This document shows positions 50,875-60,019 of a stretch of 64,000 nucleotides of DNA, piece after piece (position 1 is the stretch's first letter; each line of letters opens with the position of its first letter). The stretch spans positions 1,961,001 through 2,025,000 of the forward strand of contig NZ_CP050965.1 in the NCBI RefSeq assembly GCF_012273215.1. Direction: 5' to 3'. Both the position numbers and the translations under genes were made by a program. This stretch comes from Gemella haemolysans (GTDB lineage Bacteria; Bacillota; Bacilli; Staphylococcales; Gemellaceae). Under the pieces are notes generated by a model. The model ran no database searches. It had not been told where the DNA came from and saw only the letters and a program-made list of their open reading frames with translations.

Positions 50875-52380
50875 TTACGCATCAGATCTAGCGAATTTAT
50901 TTTTCATATTACAGCTTGCTGTAAATAGTGCTTTATCTAATAAATCATCTGTTTGAACTTTAAGTTCTTTAGCAATTTTATCGTTAGCTTTTTCTAGATA
51001 ATTTTTAGCAGCTTCTCTTGATACCTTAGTTTCTATAAACTCTTCATCATATTTATTAAGAAGTTCTCTTGATTGTGATTGGACTTTTAATTGATAACGT
51101 TCAACATGTGAAGCAGTATCTGCAAAATGAGCATCACAAAGAGCTGCAATTAAGCGATTAGTCCAGTAGAAGTTTTCTGTTGTTACTTGGTTAGTTGTGT
51201 TAGATAGGTATTCAGGTGTGCGATTAATGTTAGTGTAGAATGGAACAATAGCATTAAATACACAAGAACCAACAGCTAACCATTGAATAGATTTAAGTTC
51301 GTCAGGCATATATGGTCTTATTTGAACCAATCCTAAGAAGTTAGTACGATTTATACCGATTGGACGTAAAGTACCTTTTTTAACAGAATTAATGTTTTTA
51401 GAGTATGAATCGTATTCAGTTCCTTGGTAGTGGTGAGATAATCCATATTTAATATCTTCAACTGTTATTTTTTTCTCTGGTACTCTAGCCCAAGGTAAAT
51501 TATCAGAGTCTGGTCGATAGTCAGAATTTATACCATCATAAGTGTTACTTGTTGGATTGAAATAACGTTGAAGAATCCAAGCACGCGGTGTATTGTATGT
51601 ATGATCGGCATCACTACGGCTACCGAAAGCGTGACGTGGATTAAAGTTTCCATCGATTGATAAGTCTAGGTGATATTTATCAACAAATTCTTTTAAATCA
51701 GAAGAGCACATGTACTCTTTTCTAGCTCCAAAAGCATCTTCAAAATCAAATTTATCGATACCAAGTTGGTTTGGCATAATAACATAACTATCATCAGGAA
51801 CACGGCGTGCCATCCAATGATGTCCACCTATAGTTTCAAACCACCAAATTTCGTTTTCATCTTGGAATGCAATTCCGTTCATTTCATAAGTACCATATTT
51901 TTCTAAAAGTTTACCTAGAAATTCAACACCTTCACGTGCAGTTGCAATATATGGCATTACTATTGTATAAATATCCTCTTCACCGATTCCACCTACTTGT
52001 TCAGGTACATAATCAGCGTCTCCTGGATTACCAACAGCAGGTTTATATTCTACTAATGGATCAGCTCCAAGGACACGTTCATTAGATGTAATAGTTTCAG
52101 TAGCGCTCATAGAAACATTATATTCATTAGCACCACATTGTCCCCAAATACCATTATCTAAAATAGCGTTAGGTACTGCAGTATAACGTACCGGATTATT
52201 AGGTAATTCGATTTCTACTTTTGAAATAACAGATTTATATTTACGAGGTTGTTCCTCTGGACTTACGTTTATGAATTTTTTCGATCTAAACACTCCTGAG
52301 GGTGAGTCCTCAGTACGAGCTACCATAGTTGAACCGTCGTAACTAGCATTTTTTCCTACAAGAATAGTTGTACATCCCAT
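50875..52380 (-). CDS. pepD: C69-family dipeptidase (PepD-like)
   Basis: 501 aa. The protein begins MGCTTILVGKNASYDGSTMV, with Cys3 as the N-terminal nucleophile after processing, as in Ntn-hydrolase dipeptidases of family C69. DGSTMVARTEDS and the GGHHWMARRVPDDSYVIMPN segment (about residues 180-199) are characteristic. No longer signal peptide is present, so it is probably cytosolic and degrades dipeptides. AGGAGGAG lies upstream on the minus strand. It has its own promoter and shares a bidirectional terminator. Confidence 0.9.
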   Translation of the reverse strand: MGCTTILVGKNASYDGSTMVARTEDSPSGVFRSKKFINVSPEEQPRKYKSVISKVEIELPNNPVRYTAVPNAILDNGIWGQCGANEYNVSMSATETITSNERVLGADPLVEYKPAVGNPGDADYVPEQVGGIGEEDIYTIVMPYIATAREGVEFLGKLLEKYGTYEMNGIAFQDENEIWWFETIGGHHWMARRVPDDSYVIMPNQLGIDKFDFEDAFGARKEYMCSSDLKEFVDKYHLDLSIDGNFNPRHAFGSRSDADHTYNTPRAWILQRYFNPTSNTYDGINSDYRPDSDNLPWARVPEKKITVEDIKYGLSHHYQGTEYDSYSKNINSVKKGTLRPIGINRTNFLGLVQIRPYMPDELKSIQWLAVGSCVFNAIVPFYTNINRTPEYLSNTTNQVTTENFYWTNRLIAALCDAHFADTASHVERYQLKVQSQSRELLNKYDEEFIETKVSREAAKNYLEKANDKIAKELKVQTDDLLDKALFTASCNMKNKFARSDA

Positions 52381-52509
52381 AATAATTCTCCTCCTAATTT
52401 GTAAATAATTGATTTTATATATGTTATGTAAAAATGTTTATTCTCGTAGAGTTTTTAAAAATATAATTTTCATAATATTTCCCCCTTAAATGAAATATTC
52501 TTTAATTTT

Positions 52510-52538
52510 ATTGTAGTACTTATAAACATTTTATTCAA
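52510..52538 (-). promoter_or_regulatory. Sigma-A promoter of pepD
   Basis: On the minus strand, TTGAAT (52538-52533), 17-bp spacer, TACAAT (52515-52510), about 130 bp before the start codon. Confidence 0.6.
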
Positions 52539-52860
52539 GCGATATGAAGAAATATCGTAAAAAAATAATTTTTTTAAAGAAAATAAAGATTTTATTAAAA
52601 GGAAAAAGAATAATAAAAAATTAAAAACATTATAAAATATAAAAATTATTGAAGATGAAAAAATAGAAAAATAAAATTATAAAAAGTATATTTTTATTAC
52701 AATATTTATGATATAATAACCATGGAAACGATTAAAGAAAGGTTGGGAGATTAGAAGAAAGTAGTACAAATGATTTTAGAGAAGATTTTTATTAAAACTG
52801 TGTAATTATATATAGTTTTTTTATTTTGACTACCGTACTAATCATATTTAGGAAAAAGTG
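52539..52860. other. AT-rich region upstream of the exporter genes
   Basis: Holds an extended -10 element TGATATAAT (52709-52717) that can drive the exporter genes, leaving a ~140-nt leader. A cre-like TGGAAACGATTAAA (52723-52736, two mismatches) lies just after it. No gene is seen. Confidence 0.4.
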
Positions 52861-53631
52861 ATGTATGAAAAATTATTAATGAAAACAGCCTTACTTGCAG
52901 GAAAAATCCTAATGGAAAATGGCGCTGAAGTTTATAGAACAGAGGATACACTAGAAAGAATTATAAGAAAAGGTGTAGGAGAAGTTAGAACGGATGAATA
53001 TTATACACACGTTACCTTAACCGGTATTTTTATTAGAATAGAAGGACTAGGTACTGATTTCAGAAGGGTTAATGATAGAACGTATAATTTAACGAAGACA
53101 ACAGCGGTCAATACACTATCTAGAGCATATACATCTGGACAGATCAGCTTACTAGACATGTATGATGCACTAAAAAGAGTACAAGAAGAAAAGAGTCCGA
53201 TAAAAAATTGGTTTAAAGTTCTTTGTTCAGGGATTCTTAGTGGAAGTATTGTATTAATTTTTGAAGGAAGTTTTTGGGATGTAATTCCCGGAAGTATAGC
53301 TGGAGCAGTAGCATTTTATGTCTATGTAAAAGTTATAGGGTATTTAAAAGCTCCATTCATTTCAGAATATATAAGCACCTTTGCAGGAGGCGTAGCAGGT
53401 TATTTAGGTTTTGCATTGTTGAATGGTCAGTCTTTAAGATTAGCTATGATAGGTGCTGTAGTGCCACTTGTACCTGGTATTACGATAACGAACTCCATGA
53501 GGGATATTATAGCCAAACAATTTATTTCTGGAACAATTCGTTTTATAGAAACATTCTGTGTAGCTTTTGCGCTAGGTGCGGGAATTGTAACAGTTTATTA
53601 TCTTGTTAGATTGTTAGGAGGTGCATTATAA
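52861..53631 (+). CDS. Threonine/serine exporter, ThrE N-terminal-type subunit
   Basis: 256 aa. The cytosolic N-terminus has LAGKILMENGAEVYRTEDTL and the THVTLTGIFI segment typical of the DUF1212/ThrE family (about residues 10-62). Five hydrophobic segments follow, including the conserved VPLVPGITITNSMRDIIAKQ. In Corynebacterium ThrE both halves are fused; here they are split into two genes. Two adjacent starts exist (GTG 52858, ATG 52861); AGGA at 52850 is better spaced for the ATG. Export of threonine or serine is inferred from the family. Confidence 0.85.
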   Translation: MYEKLLMKTALLAGKILMENGAEVYRTEDTLERIIRKGVGEVRTDEYYTHVTLTGIFIRIEGLGTDFRRVNDRTYNLTKTTAVNTLSRAYTSGQISLLDMYDALKRVQEEKSPIKNWFKVLCSGILSGSIVLIFEGSFWDVIPGSIAGAVAFYVYVKVIGYLKAPFISEYISTFAGGVAGYLGFALLNGQSLRLAMIGAVVPLVPGITITNSMRDIIAKQFISGTIRFIETFCVAFALGAGIVTVYYLVRLLGGAL

Positions 53632-54107
53632 TGATGGCAGTATTAAGTCATGCTTTATTATTACTATATCACTTCGTTTTTAGCTTTATATCATCAGTTT
53701 CATTCGCAATTGTTTGTGATGTTCCTAAAAAAACTTTAGCTACAGGTGGAGTTATTGGTGCAATAGGTTGGTGTGGATATTGGGAAATGTGGAGTCATGG
53801 ACAAAGTGTATTCATGTCGAGCTTAGTGTGTTCACTACTTCTAGCAAATATAAGCCAAATATGTGCGATTAAATTTAAAAATCCTTTAACAGTATACTTC
53901 GTACCTGGATTGGTTCCAGTAGTACCAGGGGTTACGATTTACGATGCATTTAGAACATTATTATTAGATGAATACGGAAACTCTGCAAAAATTTTCCTAA
54001 ATAGTTTTTACGGAGCAGTAGGACTTGCAGTAGGGATAATAATCGCTGACTCAATATTTAGAGTGGTGTTAAGTCCGTTATTGCAAAAAAGACAAGAAAG
54101 TAAATAA
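53631..54107 (+). CDS. Threonine/serine exporter, small (ThrE_2-type) subunit
   Basis: 158 aa with four to five membrane segments. It has FVPGLVPVVPGVTIYDAFRT, the partner version of the VPGxT motif in the upstream protein. It overlaps the previous gene by one base (TAATG), so the two halves are translationally coupled and probably form one transporter. The ATGATG start leaves two choices, 53631 and 53634. A terminator follows. Confidence 0.85.
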   Translation: MMAVLSHALLLLYHFVFSFISSVSFAIVCDVPKKTLATGGVIGAIGWCGYWEMWSHGQSVFMSSLVCSLLLANISQICAIKFKNPLTVYFVPGLVPVVPGVTIYDAFRTLLLDEYGNSAKIFLNSFYGAVGLAVGIIIADSIFRVVLSPLLQKRQESK

Positions 54108-54117
54108 AAGTTGATGT

Positions 54118-54158
54118 AAAAGTATCTTCACTTAAATAAAAAGAGTGGAGATATTTTT
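54118..54158 (+). terminator. Terminator of the exporter operon
   Basis: AAAAGTATCTTCAC pairs with GTGGAGATATTTTT (two G.T pairs) around a 12-nt loop, with the T-run inside the 3' arm. Confidence 0.7.
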
Positions 54159-54231
54159 ATTAACTAAAGAGATGATATACATTCTTTTTTTCTTCCAAAA
54201 TATATAAGACTATGTTATATTTATATAAACA

Positions 54232-54300
54232 CAAGGGATTAGCTTACGAATAAACGTAGTAGTATCGTCATTACGAAAGAATATTTTCCGGTGCTACTTT
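54232..54300 (+). promoter_or_regulatory. Probable yybP-ykoY (Mn2+) riboswitch aptamer
   Basis: Sequence features fit the yybP-ykoY family as I remember it: a 5' GGGATTAGC strand, ATCGTCATTACG in the middle, and a 3' CCGGTGCTACTTT strand whose GCTA can pair with TAGC. It is followed at once by a strong terminator hairpin and then by a P-type Ca2+/Mn2+ ATPase start, the classical gene under this riboswitch in lactic acid bacteria and streptococci. Mn2+ would favour read-through. The family assignment needs a covariance-model search. Confidence 0.65.
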
Positions 54301-54347
54301 AAAAAGCGAGACTTGGTTGCTATGCAATCGGTCTCGCTTTTTTGTTT
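54301..54347 (+). terminator. Expression-platform terminator of the riboswitch
   Basis: Stem AAAAAGCGAGAC (54301-54312) with GTCTCGCTTTTTT (54331-54343), with an inner GGTTGC/GCAATC extension and a T6 tail. It would stop transcription before the ATPase coding sequence. Confidence 0.85.
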
Positions 54348-54409
54348 TAAGATTGGCTGAAAGGCAATCAAGTTACTTTGTAAAGAAATTATAAAGAGAG
54401 GGCAAAGCG

Positions 54410-54904
54410 ATGAAATATTTTTATCAAAAAGATAGCGAAGAAATATTAAGTGAATTAGAAACTAGTAATTCAGGGTTAAGTGAAAATGAGGCAAAAAGCC
54501 GTCTAGAAAAGCATGGGTTAAACAAACTTCCTGAAGCGCCTCGTCCAAGTGCTTTTCAAATATTTTTAAACCAATTTAAAGACTTGATTGTGTTAATTTT
54601 AATAGTTGCGGCGGTTATTTCTGGATTTACAGGAGATCATGAATCTTCAATAGTAATTATTATCGTGCTAATTATTAATGCGATACTTGGAACAACACAG
54701 ACGCTTAATGCACAACGTTCGGTTGATAGCTTAAAACAACTATCAGTTCCAAAAGTTAAGGTAATTCGTAATGGAGTTAAACAAGAGATTAATTCTGAAC
54801 AACTAACAGTTGGAGATATTATAGAGTTTGAAGCTGGAGATATGATAGTGGCGGATGCGCGTATTATTGAAGCAAGCTCACTACAGCGGCTAGGTTGTTT
54901 ATGA
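54410..54904 (+). pseudogene. Truncated Ca2+/Mn2+-type P-type ATPase (N-terminal fragment)
   Basis: Only 164 aa remain of a family that is usually ~880-900 aa. Residues 1-158 are a good match: cation-ATPase N-terminal domain (SGLSENEAKSRLEKHGLNKL), the first two membrane helices (about 55-95) and the start of the actuator domain (VGDIIEFEAGDMIVADARII). Right after EASSLQ, where the family continues towards the TGES motif, the frame runs into RLGCL and a stop. Phosphorylation (DKTGT) and nucleotide domains are missing, so it cannot pump. The riboswitch, terminator and ribosome binding site (GAGAGGGC) upstream are intact. A hairpin terminator spans the break point. Confidence 0.85.
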
Positions 54905-54925
54905 TCTAGCCTCTGTAGTGTTTTT
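54879..54925 (+). terminator. Terminator hairpin at the ATPase break point
   Basis: CACTACAGCGGCTAG (54879-54893) pairs with CTAGCCTCTGTAGTG (54906-54920) with one mismatch, followed by T5. The 5' arm starts in ATPase codons (Ser-Leu-Gln). Confidence 0.75.
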
Positions 54926-55493
54926 AGCAAGAAATAGATATCGCTATTTTTATAATATAATTGTTTTTGTAAGGAGTTAATATTTTTTTTATTTTAGGCC
55001 GATTTAATGCAGTTTAATAATGTTTTTTATCTGCTATGGGGTTAAAATCCTTATTTAAGAAATAATTGGACATGAAAAATTAGTTATGATATAATATTTT
55101 GAGACAGGCCTAGGATTAATAATTAAAACAATTGTTTCTTAAGGAGTAAAAAAAAGTTGTAGATTAAAAAAAAGTTGTAGATATAATAAAGCTAAGCTTT
55201 TGAACCGGAAAGTCTATGAGGCGCTGACTAAAGAAATTAAAAAGTATGATTTATTTTAATCGTACGTGTAGATTGGAAAGTAAGTGATAGTTATGCGATT
55301 TTGCATAAGGGAAATTACTTTAAATATGGAGCTTCCTAAAATTAAGGAGTAATAGTACCTAATAAAAATTTGAATTTGAAATCATCATAGGCATCCCACC
55401 TTAGTGTGATGATTAATTCAAAATTTTATAAAGTAAAGGAAGTAGCTAAGAAATATACAATGAATAATAAAAATACTAGGAGGTAGGATTTAA
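54926..55493. other. Intergenic region and long leader of the first Cna-B adhesin
   Basis: A small stem AAATAG/CTATTTTT occurs at 54933-54952. The adhesin promoter is at 55066-55095, leaving ~390 nt of untranslated leader. The leader contains two copies of AAAAAAAAGTTGTAGAT (about 55148-55182). A large hairpin at 55365-55427 has outer arms AAAATTTGAATT/AATTCAAAATTTT, inner arms ATCATCA/TGATGAT and a loop containing CCCACCTTA. Parts of the leader resemble that of the second adhesin. No ORF of note. Confidence 0.55.
55066..55095 (+). promoter_or_regulatory. Promoter of the first Cna-B adhesin
   Basis: TTGGAC (55066-55071), 18-bp spacer, extended -10 TGATATAAT (55087-55095). The same arrangement, TTAGACAT...TTATGATATAAT, precedes the paralogous gene at 59559. 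Confidence 0.6.
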
Positions 55494-58400
55494 ATGAAGA
55501 AAAGTAAAATTATTCAAAAAACGGTTAAACTTTTTTTAGCCTTTGTCATGTTCTTAGGGGTTCTTTTTCAAAATAGTAGTTTAACATCTGCGCAAGGAAC
55601 AGAAGTGGATCGCGTTAATACAAAAATAACTAGATTTGAAATTAAGAATCATGATGGAACTCCTGCACCAGGATATCATTATTGGAATGAATATAGACTA
55701 GATATGGATTGGGATGCTAGTTCGTATGGAAATCAGTTAAAACAAGGGGACTATTTTATTGTTAAGTTACCAGAACAGTTTAAATTTCCAACAGACGGAC
55801 CGACAGTAGATTTTAAGCTTTACGCACCAGATGGTAAAACAGTTATTGCTAATGCACATGTTAATTCTAATGGAGAACAAGGTGGGGGAACAGTAAAAGT
55901 TACATTTACAAAATACGTAGAAAATAGAGAAAACGTGAAAGGTAACTTATACTTACAAGCAGGATTTGCTCACAGTAAAATAAATGAAGGTGGAGACAAT
56001 ATAATTGATATACAAATAGGAAGTGTAAAAAAATCTACAAATATCAAAATAGGACCAAAACCTACTATAAAAAATGAAACATTTGCTAAATGGGGAGCGA
56101 CAGTTCCTGGAAATGATAATCAAGCCAAATGGGTTTTACGTATTAATCATATAAAAGGTAATTATTCAAATTTAACTATCTCAGATAGACTTTACGTAGA
56201 TGAAGGTAACTTGCCACCTACAATTCATTATATTAGAGATTCTTTTGTGTTATACGAACTTGAATATGATCAATATGGGTATACATCAAGAGTTGTTAAT
56301 GTTTATAAATATAATGATCTTAAAGACTTTATAAAATTTTCTGGAAATGATACACAGTTTACCTTTGAGTATAGTAAAAAATTTGGAGATATAAATGGTA
56401 GACAATATCGCCTAACATATAATACAACATATATTCCACAACTTAAATTAAAAAATGAGGGTATTTTCAAGAGTACTGAAACAAATATAATATATAGAGC
56501 ATGGTTTAATAATGCAGAAGCTGGTGGTACTGGACAAGGGGATTTAATCCAAAAAATTAAAATTTTTAAAGTTGATGAAAATGATAGGCAAATTAAACTT
56601 CCTAACGCAGAATTTTTAATTACAAAAGTGAAAGATGGATCTACTTTTACATTGAGAACAGATGCACAAGGAGAAGCTGTTTCTGAGAAATTAGAACCTG
56701 GGAAATATAAAATTAAAGAAACGAAAGCACCTGATGGCTATATACTTGATCCTACAGAAAAAGAAGTAAATGTAGTTGAAGGTGAAGTGTTATTTTGGAC
56801 AGCAACAAACGCTAAAATAACAAATATAGATATTGCTGGCAAAAAAACATGGGATGATGCGAACAATCAAGATGGAAAACGTCCAGATAAGATTAAAGTA
56901 ATCCTAAAAAAGACAGTAGATGGAACAACGACAACAGTAGTTGAAAAAGAAGTTAAAGCAGATGCTGATGGAAATTGGAAGTATGAGTTTAATAATCTAC
57001 CAAAACATGAAAACGGGAAACTAATCACATACAGTATAGATGAAGAGGACGTGCCAGGATACGAAAAAGAAGTTACAGGCTACAATCTTAAAAATAGTCA
57101 TACACCAGAAAAAGTAAGTGTAGCAGGAACAAAAACATGGGATGACTCAAACAACCAAGATGGTAAACGCCCAGACAAGATTAAAGTAATCCTAAACAAA
57201 ACAGTAGACGGACAAACAACAAAAGTAACAGAAAAAGAAGTAACAAAAGACAACTGGAACTATGAGTTTAACGATCTACCAAAATATGAAAATGGAAAAG
57301 AAATCACATACAGTATAGACGAAGAAGCCGTACCAGGATACGAAAAAGAAGTTACAGGCTACAATCTTAAAAATAGTTATACACCAGAAAAAGTAAGTGT
57401 AGCAGGAACAAAAACATGGGATGACTCAAACAACCAAGACGGAAAACGCCCAGACAAGATTAAAGTAATCCTAAACAAAACAGTAGACGGACAAACAACA
57501 AAAGTAACAGAAAAAGAAGTAACAAAAGACAACTGGAACTACGAGTTTAACGATCTACCAAAATATGAAAACGGAAAAGAAATCACATACAGTATAGATG
57601 AAGAAGCCGTACCAGGATACGAAAAAGAAGTTACAGGCTACAATCTTAAAAATAGTTATACACCAGAAAAAGTAAGTGTAGCAGGAACAAAAACATGGGA
57701 TGACGCAAACAACCAAGACGGAAAACGCCCAGACAAGATTAAAGTAATCCTAAACAAAACAGTAGACGGACAAACAACAAAAGTAACAGAAAAAGAAGTA
57801 ACAAAAGACAACTGGAACTACGAGTTTAACGATCTACCAAAATATGAAAACGGAAAAGAAATCACATATAGTATAGATGAAGAAGCCGTACCAGGATACG
57901 AAAAATCAGTAGAAGGATATAACCTGAAAAACACACATACACCAGAAAAAGTAAGTGTAGCAGGAACAAAAACATGGGATGACGCAAATAACCAAGACGG
58001 AAAACGCCCAGACAAGATTAAAGTAATCCTAAACAAAACAGTAGACGGACAAACAACAAAAGTAACAGAAAAAGAAGTAACAAAAGACAACTGGAACTAC
58101 GAGTTTAACGATCTACCAAAATATGAAAACGGAAAAGAAATCACATACAGTATAGATGAAGAAGCCATACCAGGATATGAAAAAGAAGTTACAGGCTACA
58201 ATCTTAAAAATAGTTATACACCAGAAAAAGTAAGTGTAGCAGGAACAAAAACATGGAATGACGCAAATAACCAAGATGGGAAACGCCCAGACAAGATTAA
58301 AGTAATCCTAAATAAAACAGTAGACGGACAAACAACAAAAGTAACAGAAAAAGAAGTAACAAAAGACAACTGGAACTATGAGTTTAACGATCTACCAAAA

Positions 58401-59174
58401 TATGAAAATGGAAAAGAAATCACATACAGTATAGATGAAGAGGCTGTACCAGGATATGAAAAATCAACAGATGGTTATAATTTGAAAAATAAATATACAC
58501 CAGAAAAAGTAAGTGTAGCAGGAACAAAAACATGGGATGACGCAAATAACCAAGACGGAAAACGCCCAGACAAGATTAAAGTAATCCTAAATAAAACAGT
58601 AGACGGACAAACAACAAAAGTAACAGAAAAAGAAGTAACAAAAGATAACTGGAACTACGAGTTTAACGATCTACCAAAATATGAAAACGGAAAAGAAATC
58701 ACATACAGTATAGATGAAGAAGCCGTACCAGGATACGAAAAATCAGTAGAAGGATATAACCTGAAAAACACACATACACCAGAAAAAGTAAGTGTAGCAG
58801 GAACAAAAACATGGGATGACGCAAATAACCAAGACGGAAAACGCCCAGACAAGATTAAAGTAATCCTAAACAAAACAGTAGATGGACAAACAACAAAAGT
58901 AACAGAAAAAGAAGTAACAAAAGACAACTGGAACTACGAGTTTAACGATCTACCAAAATATGAAAATGGAAAATTAATCAAATATAGCATAGATGAAGTA
59001 GATGTACCAGGATATAAAAAATCTATAAAAGGATATGACCTTACAAACAAATACATTCCACCAAAACCAAAATTACTTAATACAGGAAGCGCGCCAAGAG
59101 AAGTAGGAGGCTTAGGAGTATTGGGGTTACTAGCAGGATATGTGTTAATTAGAAGAAAAAATAAAACAAACTAA
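55494..59174 (+). CDS. Cna-B repeat surface adhesin, LLNTG sorting motif
   Basis: 1,226 aa. Signal peptide about 1-34 (LFLAFVMFLGVLFQ core, cut near SAQ). Residues ~38-355 are an adhesin head of the Ig-like/collagen-binding-domain kind (ITRFEIKNHDGTPAPGYHYW, LYAPDGKTVIANAHVNSNGE). Residues ~360-440 are a SpaA-type domain (KLPNAEFLITK, ETKAPDGYILD). Eight Cna-B domains follow to about 1189. Each has the Lys of KTWDD, the Glu of SIDEE and the Asn of NLKN, the isopeptide triad. The sorting motif is LLNTG (1194-1198), then a hydrophobic helix and RRKNKTN. AGGAGG precedes the ATG. Ligand unknown; wall anchoring inferred. Confidence 0.87.
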   Translation: MKKSKIIQKTVKLFLAFVMFLGVLFQNSSLTSAQGTEVDRVNTKITRFEIKNHDGTPAPGYHYWNEYRLDMDWDASSYGNQLKQGDYFIVKLPEQFKFPTDGPTVDFKLYAPDGKTVIANAHVNSNGEQGGGTVKVTFTKYVENRENVKGNLYLQAGFAHSKINEGGDNIIDIQIGSVKKSTNIKIGPKPTIKNETFAKWGATVPGNDNQAKWVLRINHIKGNYSNLTISDRLYVDEGNLPPTIHYIRDSFVLYELEYDQYGYTSRVVNVYKYNDLKDFIKFSGNDTQFTFEYSKKFGDINGRQYRLTYNTTYIPQLKLKNEGIFKSTETNIIYRAWFNNAEAGGTGQGDLIQKIKIFKVDENDRQIKLPNAEFLITKVKDGSTFTLRTDAQGEAVSEKLEPGKYKIKETKAPDGYILDPTEKEVNVVEGEVLFWTATNAKITNIDIAGKKTWDDANNQDGKRPDKIKVILKKTVDGTTTTVVEKEVKADADGNWKYEFNNLPKHENGKLITYSIDEEDVPGYEKEVTGYNLKNSHTPEKVSVAGTKTWDDSNNQDGKRPDKIKVILNKTVDGQTTKVTEKEVTKDNWNYEFNDLPKYENGKEITYSIDEEAVPGYEKEVTGYNLKNSYTPEKVSVAGTKTWDDSNNQDGKRPDKIKVILNKTVDGQTTKVTEKEVTKDNWNYEFNDLPKYENGKEITYSIDEEAVPGYEKEVTGYNLKNSYTPEKVSVAGTKTWDDANNQDGKRPDKIKVILNKTVDGQTTKVTEKEVTKDNWNYEFNDLPKYENGKEITYSIDEEAVPGYEKSVEGYNLKNTHTPEKVSVAGTKTWDDANNQDGKRPDKIKVILNKTVDGQTTKVTEKEVTKDNWNYEFNDLPKYENGKEITYSIDEEAIPGYEKEVTGYNLKNSYTPEKVSVAGTKTWNDANNQDGKRPDKIKVILNKTVDGQTTKVTEKEVTKDNWNYEFNDLPKYENGKEITYSIDEEAVPGYEKSTDGYNLKNKYTPEKVSVAGTKTWDDANNQDGKRPDKIKVILNKTVDGQTTKVTEKEVTKDNWNYEFNDLPKYENGKEITYSIDEEAVPGYEKSVEGYNLKNTHTPEKVSVAGTKTWDDANNQDGKRPDKIKVILNKTVDGQTTKVTEKEVTKDNWNYEFNDLPKYENGKLIKYSIDEVDVPGYKKSIKGYDLTNKYIPPKPKLLNTGSAPREVGGLGVLGLLAGYVLIRRKNKTN
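56824..59060 (+). repeat. Eight Cna-B coding repeats, seven of exactly 279 bp
   Basis: GTAGCAGGAAC recurs every 279 bp from 57120 (seven times), preceded by one longer, diverged unit starting near 56824. Units differ in GATGACTCA or GATGACGCA (DDS/DDA) and in the end block (EKEVTGYNLKNSY, EKSVEGYNLKNTH, EKSTDGYNLKNKY). Confidence 0.93.
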
Positions 59175-59197
59175 GTTATAGATATAGATAGTTTATT

Positions 59198-59240
59198 AAA
59201 AAATACGAGACATATAAAAAATATGTCTTGTATTTTTGTT
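59198..59240 (+). terminator. Terminator of the first Cna-B adhesin
   Basis: 16-bp stem AAAAATACGAGACATA (59199-59214) with TATGTCTTGTATTTTT (59222-59237), one G.T pair, 7-nt loop and T-rich tail. Confidence 0.85.
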
Positions 59241-60019
59241 TTCATTAAGTAAGTAAGAACTAAGCTTAATTGTGAAAGTATATAAACAGTTTGGAGAGAT
59301 AAGCAAAGAGTTTAATCAAAGAAAAGATAAGAATAAAAATAAAAAATATAAGTGGATTATATTAGGGGAATATTAGAGTGACAAAATATTTCTTATTTAA
59401 TTTATCTAGTAATTAAAACTATATGAGCAGAAAAATGATAAATAAAATAATTAATAATTATATTCTATACTTAATATTAAAGTTTGCTTTATGAATATAA
59501 GACTTAATTTAATTGATATTATCGTAATTTATTAATTTAAAGTTTTTAAATTTGGTAATTAGACATTAAGTGATAATTATGATATAATCTTAGCCAAGCA
59601 AAGTTGTATTTTTGTAAAAAATAGAGTTGTTAAAAAAGAAAAACATTATGATTATAGAGATGATAACTATATCTTTTGAAATAAAAAGAGCTAAGTAGAC
59701 TGGCTATAAAAATTAATAAGCATAATTAACTTTATATTTTAATGTAGTGGGAAAGTTTATTGCAATCATACAATTTTGTCTAAGAGACACTGCTTTTATA
59801 TTATACTCCTTAGTAATAAGAAATAACAACTTTAACATGATAACAAAAATATGGCAACAAAAAGTTGGAATAGAAAATAAAAGTTAATAGTGACGTTTTT
59901 CACAAAAATTAATTTACAGTATTTATAAAGTAGAAATTAAGTAAGTATTTAAGGGGTAGTAGGTATGAAGTAATAAAAAATATTATGAAGTAATAAAAAT
60001 ATTAGGAGATAAAGTTATA
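59241..60019. other. Intergenic region and long leader of the second Cna-B adhesin
   Basis: The promoter lies at 59559-59588; the ~425-nt leader after it resembles the first adhesin's leader in patches (for example TGTAGTGGGAAAGTTTATTGC against TGTAGATTGGAAAGTAAGTG, as read from 59744 and 55268). A ~20-bp tandem repeat (ATGAAGTAATAAAAATATT-like) occurs at about 59963-60003, directly before the ribosome binding site. No gene seen. Confidence 0.5.
59559..59588 (+). promoter_or_regulatory. Promoter of the second Cna-B adhesin
   Basis: TTAGAC (59559-59564), 18-bp spacer, extended -10 TGATATAAT (59580-59588). Homologous to the promoter at 55066. Confidence 0.6.

Noticed and set aside
52723-52736. 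cre-like TGGAAACGATTAAA upstream of the exporter genes
   Set aside because: Two mismatches at conserved positions; only recorded within the intergenic entry.
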